In this document: positions 23,538-34,563 of the stretch, in pieces | Numbering within the stretch: the stretch's first letter is position 1 | Layout: each line of letters begins with the position of its first letter | NCBI RefSeq assembly: GCF_014217545.1 | Contig: NZ_CP043178.1 | Coordinates: forward strand, 3,720,001 to 3,784,000 | Length of the DNA stretch: 64,000 bases | DNA from: Pseudarthrobacter sp. NBSH8 | GTDB lineage: Bacteria > Actinomycetota > Actinomycetes > Actinomycetales > Micrococcaceae | Direction: 5' to 3' | Program-made: the position numbers and the translations under genes | Notes under the pieces: generated by a model | Told to the model about the DNA's origin: nothing | Databases searched by the model: none | The model's input: only the letters and a program-made list of their open reading frames with translations

Positions 23538-26500
23538 ATGAAGCAGATAACCTCCGATCGGACACGGCACCCCCGTGGCCAGCTGAAAGTAGCGCGCACC
23601 ATGCCATCCCAACCGGACGAGAGTGCGGCACTGGCAATACAGACCCCCGCCATTAACGACCGCTCCCTTGCGGCCGGATTGGCGTATGCCATGGGCAGCC
23701 GGGTTTCCGGAATGTCGTTCGACGCCGCCACCGGGCTGATGCTGGGCAAGGTCCGGGGAGGTGCCGACGTCCCGTACTCCACCACGGCCAAGCTGGTCCG
23801 GAAATCGGGCGGCTGGAGCTGCACCGTGGGCGTGTGCAGCTGCCCTGTCCGCAAGGACTGCAAACACGTCGCCGCGCTGCTGTTCGCCGCCGAGGACAAC
23901 CCGGCCATCCGCGTCCAGCTCCTCGCCCCCGCTGACGTTTCCCGGCTTTCCCGCCAGTCCGTCCGCCTGGACCTGGCCGACTGGGAGCAGGCCCTGAGCC
24001 CGCTCATTTCGCAGCCGGGCATCACCCAGTCCATCAGCGGCATCCCGTTGGCCCTCCAGTTCGAGATCGAGGAACCGGCGCCGCACTTCTCCTACACAGG
24101 CCGCCGCGACCCGCTCCGCAGCGTGCGCCAGCTCAAGGCCCGGCCCGTGATCATGGGCGCCAAGGGCAAGTGGATCCGCGGCGACGTCTCCTGGAACACC
24201 CTGAGCTACCTGAACTTCCGCCGCGAATGCAACGAGGCCCACATCGAGTGGATGCAGGCATTCCTGGCCGCACACACCGCCGCCGCCAACCGGGTTCACA
24301 ACTCCTCCGCGCTGTGGCTGGGCCTGAACACGTTCGCCGGGAAGAACATGTGGAGCCTGCTGACGGACGCCAAAAAGATCGGCCTCGCCCTGGTTCACAG
24401 CCGCGGCACCGAGCCGGTGCGGCTCGCGGAGTCTCCCGCCGCCGTCGGGCTTAATTTGAGCCGTTACGGCCACGAACCCGCGGCGGGGCAGTCCCCAAAT
24501 GAAACAGGCGACGACGGCGGGCTGGAGCTTGCGCCCACCATCACCGTTGAGGGGGAAGACGTTGATCCGGCGTCGGTGGGGACCATTGGCCGCCCCGCGC
24601 ACGGCATCTTCCTGACCACCGGAGGGGAGGCATTGCCAGGTGTTTCAGCGGACAACGTGATCACGCTGGCCCCGCTGGAAAACGGGTTGAGCGAGGAACT
24701 GCTGACGTTCGTGACGGCCGGCAGCACCCTGCACATCCCGGCGAAGGACGAGACGCGCTTCCTCACCGGCTTCTACCCGAAGCTCAAGCAGGCCGCCCGG
24801 GTCACGGCGACGGACGAGTCGGTGGCGCTGCCCGCCCTGGCCCTCCCCACCCTCTCCCTGCTGGCCAACTATGGCGCGGACCACCGGGTCCGGCTGCACT
24901 GGGAATGGCACTACAAGTCCGGGAACCTGGTCACGGCCCAACCGCTGTGGCGACACCCCGGCGACCACGGCTACCGTGACGACACCGCCGAGGCCCGCAT
25001 CCTGGAGGGCATCGGCCAGCCGTGGAACGTTGTTCCGGCCTTGGGCGAATCGGCCACCGGCGGCTGGGGCACGCCGCGGCTGTCCGCGTCCGCCGAACTG
25101 AGCGGTCTCGACACGCTGGCGTTTACCGAGGACGTCCTCCCCGAGCTCCGGAACGCGCCGGACGTTTCAGTGGACACTGCCGGGGACATCGCCGACTACC
25201 GCGAAGCCGAGGAAGCGCCGGTGGTTTCCATCTCCACCAAGGCCACGGAACAGCGCGACTGGTTCGACCTCGGCATCCAGATCTCGCTTGAGGGCCAGCC
25301 GGTGTCGTTCGCCGCAGTGTTCTCCGCGCTGGCCGCGGGCCAGACCAAGATGCTCCTGCCCAGCGGCGCCTACTTCTCCCTGGACCTCCCCGAACTGCAC
25401 CAGCTCCGCGCCCTGATCGAGGAAGCCCGGTCGCTGCAGGACAACAAGGACGCCCCGCTGCAGATCAGCCGCTTCCAGGCCGGGCTCTGGGACGAGCTCG
25501 CGCAGCTTGGCATTGTGGATGAGCAGGCCGCCGCCTGGCGTGAGGCCGTGGGTGGGCTGCTCGAAGGCGGGATCAACGGGCTGCCGCTGCCTCCCACTCT
25601 TAACGCGGAGCTCCGGCCGTACCAGCTGGAAGGCTTCAACTGGCTCAGCTTCCTGTACCGGCACAGTTTAGGCGGGATCCTCGCGGACGACATGGGCCTT
25701 GGCAAGACCGTCCAGGCCCTCGCCCTGATGTGCGCCGCGAAGGAACAGGCTGCTTCTGTCCCTGAGGGTGCTGATTCTGTCTCTGGGGCTGCTGATTCTG
25801 TCGGGGCGCCAATTCCAGCGCCCGACGTTCCAGCGACCGACGGCGGGACTCCCTTTTTGGTGGTGGCCCCCACCAGCGTCGTGGGCAACTGGGCGGCGGA
25901 AGCCGCACGCTTCGCTCCCGGCCTCACGGTCCGGATCGTGAGCGAAACGTTCGCCAAGAACAGCCAGAACCCGGCCGTCGAACTCGCCGGCGCGGACATT
26001 GTGATCACGTCCTACGCCCTGTTCAGGATCGACTACGACTCCTACGCCTCCAAGACCTGGGCGGGGCTGGTGCTCGACGAAGCCCAATTCGTGAAGAACC
26101 ACCAGTCCAAGGCCTACCAGTGCGCCCGGAAGCTGCCCGCCGCCTTCAAGCTGGCCATCACCGGCACCCCGCTGGAGAACAACCTCATGGAGTTCTGGGC
26201 TCTAACGTCCATCGTAGCGCCGGGCCTGTTCTCCAGCCCCAAGCGGTTCGCCGAGTATTACCAGAAGCCGGTGGAAAAGAACGGCGACAAGGGGCAGCTG
26301 GACAAGCTCCGCCGTCGGGTCCGTCCGCTGATGATGCGCCGCACCAAGGACCAGGTCATCCAGGACCTGCCGCCCAAGCAGGAGCAGATCCTGGAAGTGG
26401 TGCTGAACCCGCGCCACCAGAAGGTCTACCAGACGCACCTGCAGCGCGAACGGCAGAAGATCCTGGGCCTGATCGAGGATGTGAACAAGAACCGGTTCAC

Positions 26501-27086
26501 CATCTTCCAGTCGCTGACCCTGCTGCGTCAGCTCAGCCTGGACGCGTCCCTGGTGGATCCGTCGCTGTCAGGTGTCCGTTCTTCGAAGCTGGACGTGCTG
26601 TTTGAGCAGCTTGAGGACTTGGTTGCCGAGGGCCACCGCGCCCTGATCTTCAGCCAGTTCACCGGCTTCCTGGGCAAGGTGCGCGAACGCCTTGTGGAGG
26701 AGAAGATCGAATTCTGCTATCTCGACGGCGGCACCCGGAACCGCACCGACGTCGTGAATGAATTCAAGAACGGCAGCGCGCCGGTTTTCCTGATTTCGCT
26801 GAAGGCCGGCGGCTTTGGCCTGAACCTGACTGAGGCCGACTACGTGTTCCTGCTGGATCCCTGGTGGAACCCGGCCTCGGAGGCGCAGGCCGTGGACCGG
26901 ACGCACCGGATCGGGCAGGCGCGGAACGTGATGGTCTACCGGCTGGTGGCCAAGGACACGATCGAGGAAAAGGTCATGGCTCTGAAAGCCCGGAAGTCGC
27001 AGCTGTTCGCGGATGTGATGGAGGGTGACGCCCTATCCAGCGGTTCGATCACGGCCGAGGACCTCGCTGGCCTGTTCAAGGACTGA
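23538..27086 (+). CDS. SWIM zinc-finger SNF2-family DEAD/DEAH helicase
   Basis: About 1182 residues. The N-terminal SWIM finger is CSCPVRKDCKHVAALL (near 115). A long accessory region follows, then the SNF2 ATPase: Walker A ADDMGLGKTVQAL (about 713-725), LVVAPTSVVGNW, DEAQ box VLDEAQFVKN, ITGTPLENNLMEFW, and the second lobe FSQFTGFLGKVR, LKAGGFGLNLTEADYVFLLDPWWNPASEAQAVDRTHRIGQ. It is expected to move on DNA or remodel nucleoprotein. A 45-residue Val/Ser/Pro-rich insertion with short repeats separates motifs I and Ia. Neither the start at 23538 nor one at 23601 has a good ribosome site; a TAAGAT -10-like hexamer overlaps 23538, favouring 23601. Confidence 0.92.
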   Translation: MKQITSDRTRHPRGQLKVARTMPSQPDESAALAIQTPAINDRSLAAGLAYAMGSRVSGMSFDAATGLMLGKVRGGADVPYSTTAKLVRKSGGWSCTVGVCSCPVRKDCKHVAALLFAAEDNPAIRVQLLAPADVSRLSRQSVRLDLADWEQALSPLISQPGITQSISGIPLALQFEIEEPAPHFSYTGRRDPLRSVRQLKARPVIMGAKGKWIRGDVSWNTLSYLNFRRECNEAHIEWMQAFLAAHTAAANRVHNSSALWLGLNTFAGKNMWSLLTDAKKIGLALVHSRGTEPVRLAESPAAVGLNLSRYGHEPAAGQSPNETGDDGGLELAPTITVEGEDVDPASVGTIGRPAHGIFLTTGGEALPGVSADNVITLAPLENGLSEELLTFVTAGSTLHIPAKDETRFLTGFYPKLKQAARVTATDESVALPALALPTLSLLANYGADHRVRLHWEWHYKSGNLVTAQPLWRHPGDHGYRDDTAEARILEGIGQPWNVVPALGESATGGWGTPRLSASAELSGLDTLAFTEDVLPELRNAPDVSVDTAGDIADYREAEEAPVVSISTKATEQRDWFDLGIQISLEGQPVSFAAVFSALAAGQTKMLLPSGAYFSLDLPELHQLRALIEEARSLQDNKDAPLQISRFQAGLWDELAQLGIVDEQAAAWREAVGGLLEGGINGLPLPPTLNAELRPYQLEGFNWLSFLYRHSLGGILADDMGLGKTVQALALMCAAKEQAASVPEGADSVSGAADSVGAPIPAPDVPATDGGTPFLVVAPTSVVGNWAAEAARFAPGLTVRIVSETFAKNSQNPAVELAGADIVITSYALFRIDYDSYASKTWAGLVLDEAQFVKNHQSKAYQCARKLPAAFKLAITGTPLENNLMEFWALTSIVAPGLFSSPKRFAEYYQKPVEKNGDKGQLDKLRRRVRPLMMRRTKDQVIQDLPPKQEQILEVVLNPRHQKVYQTHLQRERQKILGLIEDVNKNRFTIFQSLTLLRQLSLDASLVDPSLSGVRSSKLDVLFEQLEDLVAEGHRALIFSQFTGFLGKVRERLVEEKIEFCYLDGGTRNRTDVVNEFKNGSAPVFLISLKAGGFGLNLTEADYVFLLDPWWNPASEAQAVDRTHRIGQARNVMVYRLVAKDTIEEKVMALKARKSQLFADVMEGDALSSGSITAEDLAGLFKD

Positions 27087-27096
27087 GCGGTCAAGC

Positions 27097-27837
27097 CTAA
27101 CTGCAGGCTGTCAGGATACCGGCGATCGCATCATGCTCGGCTTGGGTGACCCACAGGCTGTAGTTGGCCTTCACGGCGGTCTGGCGGGCTACGTATTCGC
27201 ACCGGAACGCCTTGTTTGGCGGGAGCCAGGTGGCCGCATCCTTGTCGCCCTTGGCGCTGTTGGCAGGCCCGTCCGCAGCCATCAGGTTCAGGGGATCGTT
27301 GGCCAGCTGCCTGCGCTGTTCGGCACTGAGCTGCTGGGCGCCCTTCTGCCAGGCGTCGCTGAGGGCGATGAGGTGGTCGATCTGGACGGCGGAGCTGGTG
27401 GTGTTGCCGCGGACGAAGTTGATGGTTGTGCCGGTGTACTTATCGGCCAGCGTACCGGTGGCAACGACGCAGTTTTGTGTACCGGGCTTGAACGTCTCAC
27501 CTTCGAGGTCCCTGGCGAGGATGTCGTTTCTCGTGTCGCAGCCATTTCGGTCGACGTCGGCCCACGCGGGGCCGAATTCCTCGCGGCTGTAGCCGGTTTT
27601 GGGTGCGCGCCCCTTCACCGGGATGGTTTCCAGCTGGGCGAGAGCCGTTGCCACGTCGGCTGGGCTCACCGATGATTCGCCGGAGTCGCCCGACGGCGGC
27701 GCTTCCCTGACCGCTTCGGCCACCTTGTTTGCGGCCTGCGTCGCGGCCTGGGCTGCGGCGTCACAACCGGCCAGGGCACTGGCGAGAAACAGACTGGTCA
27801 ACAGAGTCAGTGCTTTGGTGGCGGCGGAGCGGTTGAT
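27097..27837 (-). CDS. HNH-family (DUF1524-like) secreted lipoprotein nuclease, probable ATC start
   Basis: The signal peptide NRSAATKALTLLTSLFLASALAGC ends in a lipobox. The mature protein contains the HNH-type core: AVQIDHLIALSDAW (catalytic His), NDPLNLMAADGPANSAKGDKD (Asn and metal ligand region) and WLPPNKAFRCEYVAR. Similar proteins are secreted deoxyribonucleases. The only in-frame ATG/GTG codons upstream give an unlikely extension. AAGGA lies seven bases before an ATC at 27837 that makes a normal-length signal peptide, so I use it. It diverges from the DUF222 HNH gene. Confidence 0.8.
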   Translation of the reverse strand: MNRSAATKALTLLTSLFLASALAGCDAAAQAATQAANKVAEAVREAPPSGDSGESSVSPADVATALAQLETIPVKGRAPKTGYSREEFGPAWADVDRNGCDTRNDILARDLEGETFKPGTQNCVVATGTLADKYTGTTINFVRGNTTSSAVQIDHLIALSDAWQKGAQQLSAEQRRQLANDPLNLMAADGPANSAKGDKDAATWLPPNKAFRCEYVARQTAVKANYSLWVTQAEHDAIAGILTACS

Positions 27838-27961
27838 GGTTATGTCCTTCAGGAGTGCGGCGGAGATGAACACGCTACTGGCGCGGGACGTTCTCACCTG
27901 TCATGCCGGGGTGTGGAGTCTGTCACCCTTAAATGTCGTACCCCCTCGTCATGATGGAGGT

Positions 27962-29602
27962 ATGGACAACACGGTAGGGGCAGAGATTCTGGAGACCATC
28001 GCGGCCTCTGCTTTGCAGCTGGCCGGGGTGCTTCGAGGGACGTCCGCGGATCCGGCCGCTGACCTGGCCGCGGGCTCGGCCGCCAGCCCGGCGGCAATTG
28101 GTCCGCCTGCAACTGATCCGGCCGATTCCCCTTCAGTGACTGGTCCATCCGCCAGGTGTGGGGACTTGGCTCGCCGGCAGGCTGAGCTTTGCCTGACCGT
28201 CCTGTCGGGGACCGTGGGGATGGAAGCCATGTTCGCAGCCGTGAAGGTCCATGCCGCCAGCGGTTACGACGAGGCCGCTCAAACCATCGCGGCCCCCATC
28301 ACTTCCCCCCAGGAGCAGACCGCCCAGGACATGGGCATCGTGGCCGAGGTCGCCTGCGCCCTGACCGTCAGTGAACGCACGGGCAGCGCGCTGCTGGGCG
28401 AACCGCACCGCCTGACCACCGCCCTGCCGCTGACGCTGGCCGCCCTGGAAGCCGGGAACATTTCCTGGCAGCATGCCCGGATCGTTGTCGACGAAACGGT
28501 CAATCTGGATCCCACGGGTGCGGCGGCGTTGGAGGCGCACTTCCTGGACCCTGATGCACCCAACCCGGCGCGGAACCCGGCCGGAGAAATGGTGCCGTCC
28601 CGGTTCCGTCACAAGGCCCGGACCTGGCGCGAACGCCACCACCCGGACAGCATCGAAAAACGCCACACCCGCAGCGCGGCGGACCGGCGGCTGGAGTACT
28701 CCCCGGACCGGGACGGCATGGCTTGGCTCTCCGCCTACCTCCCTGCCGATCAGGCCTCCGGGATCTGGGACCGCGCCACCACCGCCGCCCGCGCCCTGCA
28801 GGGCCCCACCGAGTCCAGGACCCTCACCCAACTCCGCGCCGACAGCGTCGCAGCTTGGCTTCTGGGCGGGCAGGCCAATCTGATCCCGTCACCCAAGGCG
28901 CAAGTGCTGGTCACAGTGCCGGTCTTTGCGCTGATGGGCCTGACTGATGAACCCGCGATGCTCGATGGGTACGGCCCAATTCCGCCATCCATGGCCCGCC
29001 AGCTGATTGCCGACAGCGCCGATTCATTCCACCGCGTCCTGACCGACCCCCGCGACGGAGCACCGCTGGAAATCGGCCGTGACAGCTACCGGATACCCAA
29101 AGCGATGCGCCAATGGCTTAGATTGCGGGATGGGAAGTGCCCGTTCCCCGGCTGCAGCAACCAGTCCCTGGACAACGAAGCCGACCACCTCCTCGCCTGG
29201 CGCCAGGGCGGAAACACCGGGATCAGCAATCTCGGTCAGCCTTGCCCCAAGCACCACCGGCTCAAACACACCACGCCCTGGAAACCCAGCACGGCGAGTT
29301 CCACCGACCCGCCCGGCTGGATATCACCCACGGGCCGCCACTACGCCAGCGAACACCCCGACTGGGAACCACCCATCTGGCCAAACCAGGTAGTGAACCA
29401 ACTCCCCCACAAGGAACCTGGCCCCGCCCTGCCCGAAAGCCATCTGCCGGCAGACCCAGAGCCGGGGTCAGAGCCGAAATGGCTGCGCCGCCTCCAAGAA
29501 GCAGAGCCGGCACCATTCCCATCCGTACCCGATTTCTTCTGGCTGACCCATCAGCCCGGGGCCGGTGCGGCACCTCCAGTCCCCTGCGCTAACACTGGCT
29601 AA
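27962..29602 (+). CDS. HNH endonuclease with DUF222 domain (13E12 repeat family)
   Basis: 546 residues from the ATG at 27962, with GGAGG directly upstream. The long N-terminal DUF222 region includes LARRQAELCLTVLSG, AEVACALTVSERTGSALL, and ALEAGNISWQHARIVVDE. The C-terminal HNH motif is LRLRDGKCPFPGCSNQSLDNEADHLLAWRQGGNTGISNLGQPCPKHHRLKH, with paired Cys and the catalytic His. The family is abundant in actinobacteria, often multicopy, and related to mycobacterial 13E12 repeats; biological role not established. Nuclease activity is inferred from motifs. Confidence 0.92.
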   Translation: MDNTVGAEILETIAASALQLAGVLRGTSADPAADLAAGSAASPAAIGPPATDPADSPSVTGPSARCGDLARRQAELCLTVLSGTVGMEAMFAAVKVHAASGYDEAAQTIAAPITSPQEQTAQDMGIVAEVACALTVSERTGSALLGEPHRLTTALPLTLAALEAGNISWQHARIVVDETVNLDPTGAAALEAHFLDPDAPNPARNPAGEMVPSRFRHKARTWRERHHPDSIEKRHTRSAADRRLEYSPDRDGMAWLSAYLPADQASGIWDRATTAARALQGPTESRTLTQLRADSVAAWLLGGQANLIPSPKAQVLVTVPVFALMGLTDEPAMLDGYGPIPPSMARQLIADSADSFHRVLTDPRDGAPLEIGRDSYRIPKAMRQWLRLRDGKCPFPGCSNQSLDNEADHLLAWRQGGNTGISNLGQPCPKHHRLKHTTPWKPSTASSTDPPGWISPTGRHYASEHPDWEPPIWPNQVVNQLPHKEPGPALPESHLPADPEPGSEPKWLRRLQEAEPAPFPSVPDFFWLTHQPGAGAAPPVPCANTG

Positions 29603-29643
29603 GCCCTGCCACGCACTGGCTGAGCGAGCCCTGTCACGCAGCC

Positions 29644-29676
29644 GGGAAGCAGCTGGGAAGCAGCTGGGAAGCAGCT
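29644..29676. repeat. Three perfect 11-bp tandem repeats
   Basis: GGGAAGCAGCT occurs three times head to tail (29644, 29655, 29666), immediately before the palindrome at 29677. An 11-bp period keeps copies on nearly the same helix face. Confidence 0.9.
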
Positions 29677-29703
29677 GCGGGAAAGCACTTTCCCGCATAT
29701 GCT
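29677..29703 (+). promoter_or_regulatory. LacI-type operator and -10 region upstream of the decayed hydrolase gene
   Basis: GCGGGAAAG-CA-CTTTCCCGC (29677-29696) is a perfect 9-bp inverted repeat resembling the GGGAAAGCGCTTTCCC operators bound by LacI-family sugar regulators. TATGCT (29698-29703) follows as a -10-like element. No LacI gene is adjacent. The placement suggests control of the glycoside hydrolase at 29742 before it decayed. Confidence 0.6.
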
Positions 29704-29741
29704 GTAAGGAATTCCGTCTTCGCATCCACCTGGAGATTCCC

Positions 29742-30233
29742 GTGCTCACCAAAGCCGCCGCTTCAGATTCAATCCGGGAACCTGCAGCGTCCAGCGTCGC
29801 GCCACTCAGCGCTGATGCCTTCAGGACTCCCTACCGGGATCCCATCTGGGAGGGCCCCACGAACCCCACACCTGGGGCCCGATCACTTGACCGGCGACTG
29901 GGTGCTCTTCTACACGCAGCGACGGGCTACGGAAACCGGGCTGACCGGCGTCGAGTGGGTCCATGGCACGGCCGTTGGAGTGGCCCGCTCATCCGACGGC
30001 GGGCTCCTGAGACGGCCGACGGCGGTCCAGTAGTAGGACGGCACGCGGACGTTGTGCCTATGGACGCAGCGGCGGACGGCAAGGAACGAGCCCTGATCAT
30101 TTACTTCACACATCCGCATTGGAATGGCGAGGATATTGACTCCATGGCAGCAGACCCTAAGACCCACCTCAGTCACGTCCGGGCGGCCGTCCTGGAAGTT
30201 CACAACGGCAACCTCGTCTGCACAAACATCTGA
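29742..30233 (+). pseudogene. Remnant of a family-43-like glycoside hydrolase gene
   Basis: A GGAG box and GTG start at 29742 are retained. The first frame reads to TPYRDPIWEGPTNPT. Matching protein then continues in the next frame as LTGDWVLFYTQRRAT and GVEWVHGTAVGVARSSDGG (about 29880-30010), then stops. From about 30050 the original frame resumes with RALIIYFTHPHWNGEDI and HVRAAVLEVHNGNLVCTN, which look like the C-terminus of the same enzyme class. Roughly 200 central codons appear missing, plus at least one frameshift. The assignment to a beta-xylosidase/GH43-like enzyme is from remembered motif patterns, hence moderate confidence. The rest of 29603-30427 is non-coding. Confidence 0.6.
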
Positions 30234-30364
30234 CGCCGAAGCATCCGAAAGCCAGGGCTTGAGAACAGGGTATCGAGGCCGGCACGACCAAAGGCCGAAC
30301 TACGGAACTATAAGCCAGCGGCTGCTGGCACCGGTCCGATGTTCGGCCCAGAGCCGGACTCGCG

Positions 30365-30394
30365 CCGGGCGGCGCCAATGTGGGGGCCGCCCGG
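30365..30394 (-). terminator. GC hairpin downstream of the ammonium transporter
   Basis: CCGGGCGGC and GCCGCCCGG form perfect 9-bp arms around a 12-base loop, 34 bp beyond the stop of amt. There is no T-tract on the minus strand. Confidence 0.5.
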
Positions 30395-30427
30395 GAAGAT
30401 CTATTTGAGTTCAGGCCTCACTGGATA

Positions 30428-31720
<1,293 letters not shown>

Positions 31721-31886
31721 GGGAAACCCCTTTCGTGGTGCGAAGAGAGAACGGAAATTGCCCTTAGAGCCGCTCCGGAGGACGGACGCGGAGTCAGTTC
31801 CACGTTCATTGGAGGGCAGCTATTGCCGTCTGGTTCCAACTGTATGGCTGCAGTTCCGCGATGGGTTTCTAGCTGGTTAAATCAAC

Positions 31887-31911
31887 GTTTCACTCACGGG
31901 GCGAGTTTCAC
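31887..31911 (-). promoter_or_regulatory. Direct repeats in the amt upstream region (putative nitrogen-regulator site)
   Basis: GTTTCAC occurs at 31887-31893 and 31905-31911, with GTAAC beyond it, about 170 bp upstream of the amt start. GTnAC and GAAAC half-sites are those of actinobacterial GlnR, but the 18-bp spacing does not follow its 11-bp register, so this is tentative. The rest of the 302-bp gap 31721-32022 holds the gdhA terminator and no gene. Confidence 0.3.
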
Positions 31912-31963
31912 AGGTAACTCAAACGAACTTAGGATTCAGGGAGCCGGATATTGGAACAACGCA

Positions 31964-31998
31964 AGCGGCCACCGACCCTTGCTGGGTCGGTGGCCGCT
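31964..31998 (-). terminator. Strong hairpin terminator after gdhA
   Basis: AGCGGCCACCGACCC (31964-31978) pairs exactly with 31984-31998 around a 5-base loop, 25 bp past the gdhA stop. On the minus strand it is followed by a T-rich TTGCGTTGTT. Confidence 0.8.
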
Positions 31999-32022
31999 AT
32001 GAGCGTCAGTGTGGGGTGCTGG

Positions 32023-33369
<1,347 letters not shown>

Positions 33370-33452
33370 TCAAATTCATTGATTATTCAACACAGCATGC
33401 TAGCAACGATTGCCCTTACGGAACTTTCTGTCGCGGTCGCAATCGACTTCTA

Positions 33453-33491
33453 CGCCCGAAAGGCGACATTGTCTCCGCCCGAATGGCGACA
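33453..33491. promoter_or_regulatory. Pair of 16-bp direct repeats between gdhA and pheA
   Basis: CGCCCGAAAGGCGACA (33453-33468) and CGCCCGAATGGCGACA (33476-33491) differ at one base and lie 23 bp apart, about two helical turns. Each contains a CGCC-N5-GGCG inverted repeat, so each can bind a dimer. Location in the divergent gap 33361-33543 suggests a regulator of gdhA, pheA or both. Confidence 0.55.
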
Positions 33492-33543
33492 ATACTGCCG
33501 GCGGGTTGGGCGGGTGGGCACCTGCCGTGAAACCATACGGACC

Positions 33544-34401
33544 ATGGCCCAGAAGATTGCGTACCAGGGTGAGCCCGGCGCCAACTCCAATATCGCGTGC
33601 ATGCAGATGTTCCCCCAGCTGGAAAGCGTTCCCTGCGCCAGCTTCGAGGACGCCTTCGAGCTGGTATCCAACGGCGAGGCGGAGCTGGCAATGATTCCGA
33701 TTGAGAACTCGATCGCCGGCCGGGTGGCGGACATCCATATTCTGCTCCCCCAGTCGCACCTGCAGATCGTGGGCGAGTTCTTCCTGCCCATCCACTTTGA
33801 CCTGCTGGGCATTCCGGGCAGCACCATCGAGGCCGCCACCGAGGTCCACAGCCACATCCACGCCCTGGGCCAATGCCGCCGCCTGATCCGTGAAGCCAGG
33901 CTGCGTCCGGTCATCGCCGGTGACACTGCCGGGTCCGCCCGGGAGGTCCGGGAGTGGAACGACCCCACCAAGCTGTCCCTCGCTCCCCCGCTCGCGGCCG
34001 AGATCTACGGCCTCGAAGTGCTGGCGTCACGGGTCGAGGATGACCCGTCCAACACCACCCGCTTTGTGGTCCTGGCGCGGGAGAAGGAACTGCCCACCCG
34101 GGAAGAACTGCCCGGACCGGCGGTGACCAGCTTTGTGTTCCGCGTCCGGAACGTCCCGTCGGCGCTGTTCAAGGCCCTGGGTGGGTTCGCTACCAACGGC
34201 GTGAACATGACGCGGCTGGAGAGCTACATGGTGGGCGACGAATTCGCCGCCACGATGTTCATGGTGGACGTCGAAGGCCACCCCGAGGACGTGCCGTTGC
34301 GCCTGGCCCTTGAGGAGCTGGACTTCTTCACCACCGAAGTCCGCATCCTGGGTGTCTATACCGCTGCCGGGTTCCGGACCGCGCAAACGGTCACTCCCTG
34401 A
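33544..34401 (+). CDS. pheA: Prephenate dehydratase
   Basis: 285 residues from the ATG at 33544. It converts prephenate to phenylpyruvate in phenylalanine synthesis. Catalytic-domain motifs are YQGEPGANS near the start, PIENSIAGRV (about 56-65) and SNTTRFVVLA (catalytic Thr in TRF, about 168). A C-terminal ACT domain (about 195-275) carries LFKALGGFATNGVNMTRLESYMVG, with the ESRP-like region for phenylalanine feedback read here as ESYM. A much longer open frame upstream is antisense to gdhA. The ribosome site is weak. Confidence 0.93.
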   Translation: MAQKIAYQGEPGANSNIACMQMFPQLESVPCASFEDAFELVSNGEAELAMIPIENSIAGRVADIHILLPQSHLQIVGEFFLPIHFDLLGIPGSTIEAATEVHSHIHALGQCRRLIREARLRPVIAGDTAGSAREVREWNDPTKLSLAPPLAAEIYGLEVLASRVEDDPSNTTRFVVLAREKELPTREELPGPAVTSFVFRVRNVPSALFKALGGFATNGVNMTRLESYMVGDEFAATMFMVDVEGHPEDVPLRLALEELDFFTTEVRILGVYTAAGFRTAQTVTP

Positions 34402-34413
34402 TCCCGGGCCGCG

Positions 34414-34563
34414 TCACTCCCTGGCGCGGCCGTCCGCGCTGTCGCCGCCGCCCGCGGGCTCAACCTCCGCAGCGTCCACATCCGCAGGCTCAACCCGCTT
34501 GATGGAGCCCGTGGCCGGCGCTGCCGGAGGGGTGAGCACGGAAGCGTAGTCATGCTGGTTCGA
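34414..34563 (-). other. Untranslated in-frame remnant of the BCCT C-terminal tail
   Basis: Directly after the BCCT stop (TAA, 34564-34566) the same frame stays open for 49 codons, reading HDYASVLTPPAAPATG and an acidic RVEPADVDAAEVEPAG tail, to a TGA at 34414-34416. The composition is that of a coding tail, and one base change of TAA to TAC or TAT would restore it. Confidence 0.55.

Noticed and set aside
27599..27961. Upstream extension of the DUF222 HNH frame
   Set aside because: It overlaps the divergent HNH lipoprotein gene; a strong GGAGG sits right before the ATG at 27962.
24000..29602. Defence island (SNF2 helicase, HNH nucleases, toxin-antitoxin farther on)
   Set aside because: The HNH proteins are a secreted lipoprotein and a common multicopy DUF222 protein, the SNF2-SWIM helicase is widespread in the phylum, and no restriction, Cas or other defence core gene is present.
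31887..31911. A confident GlnR box upstream of amt
   Set aside because: Half-sites are present but their 9- and 18-bp spacing does not fit the 11-bp GlnR register, so only a low-confidence site is listed.
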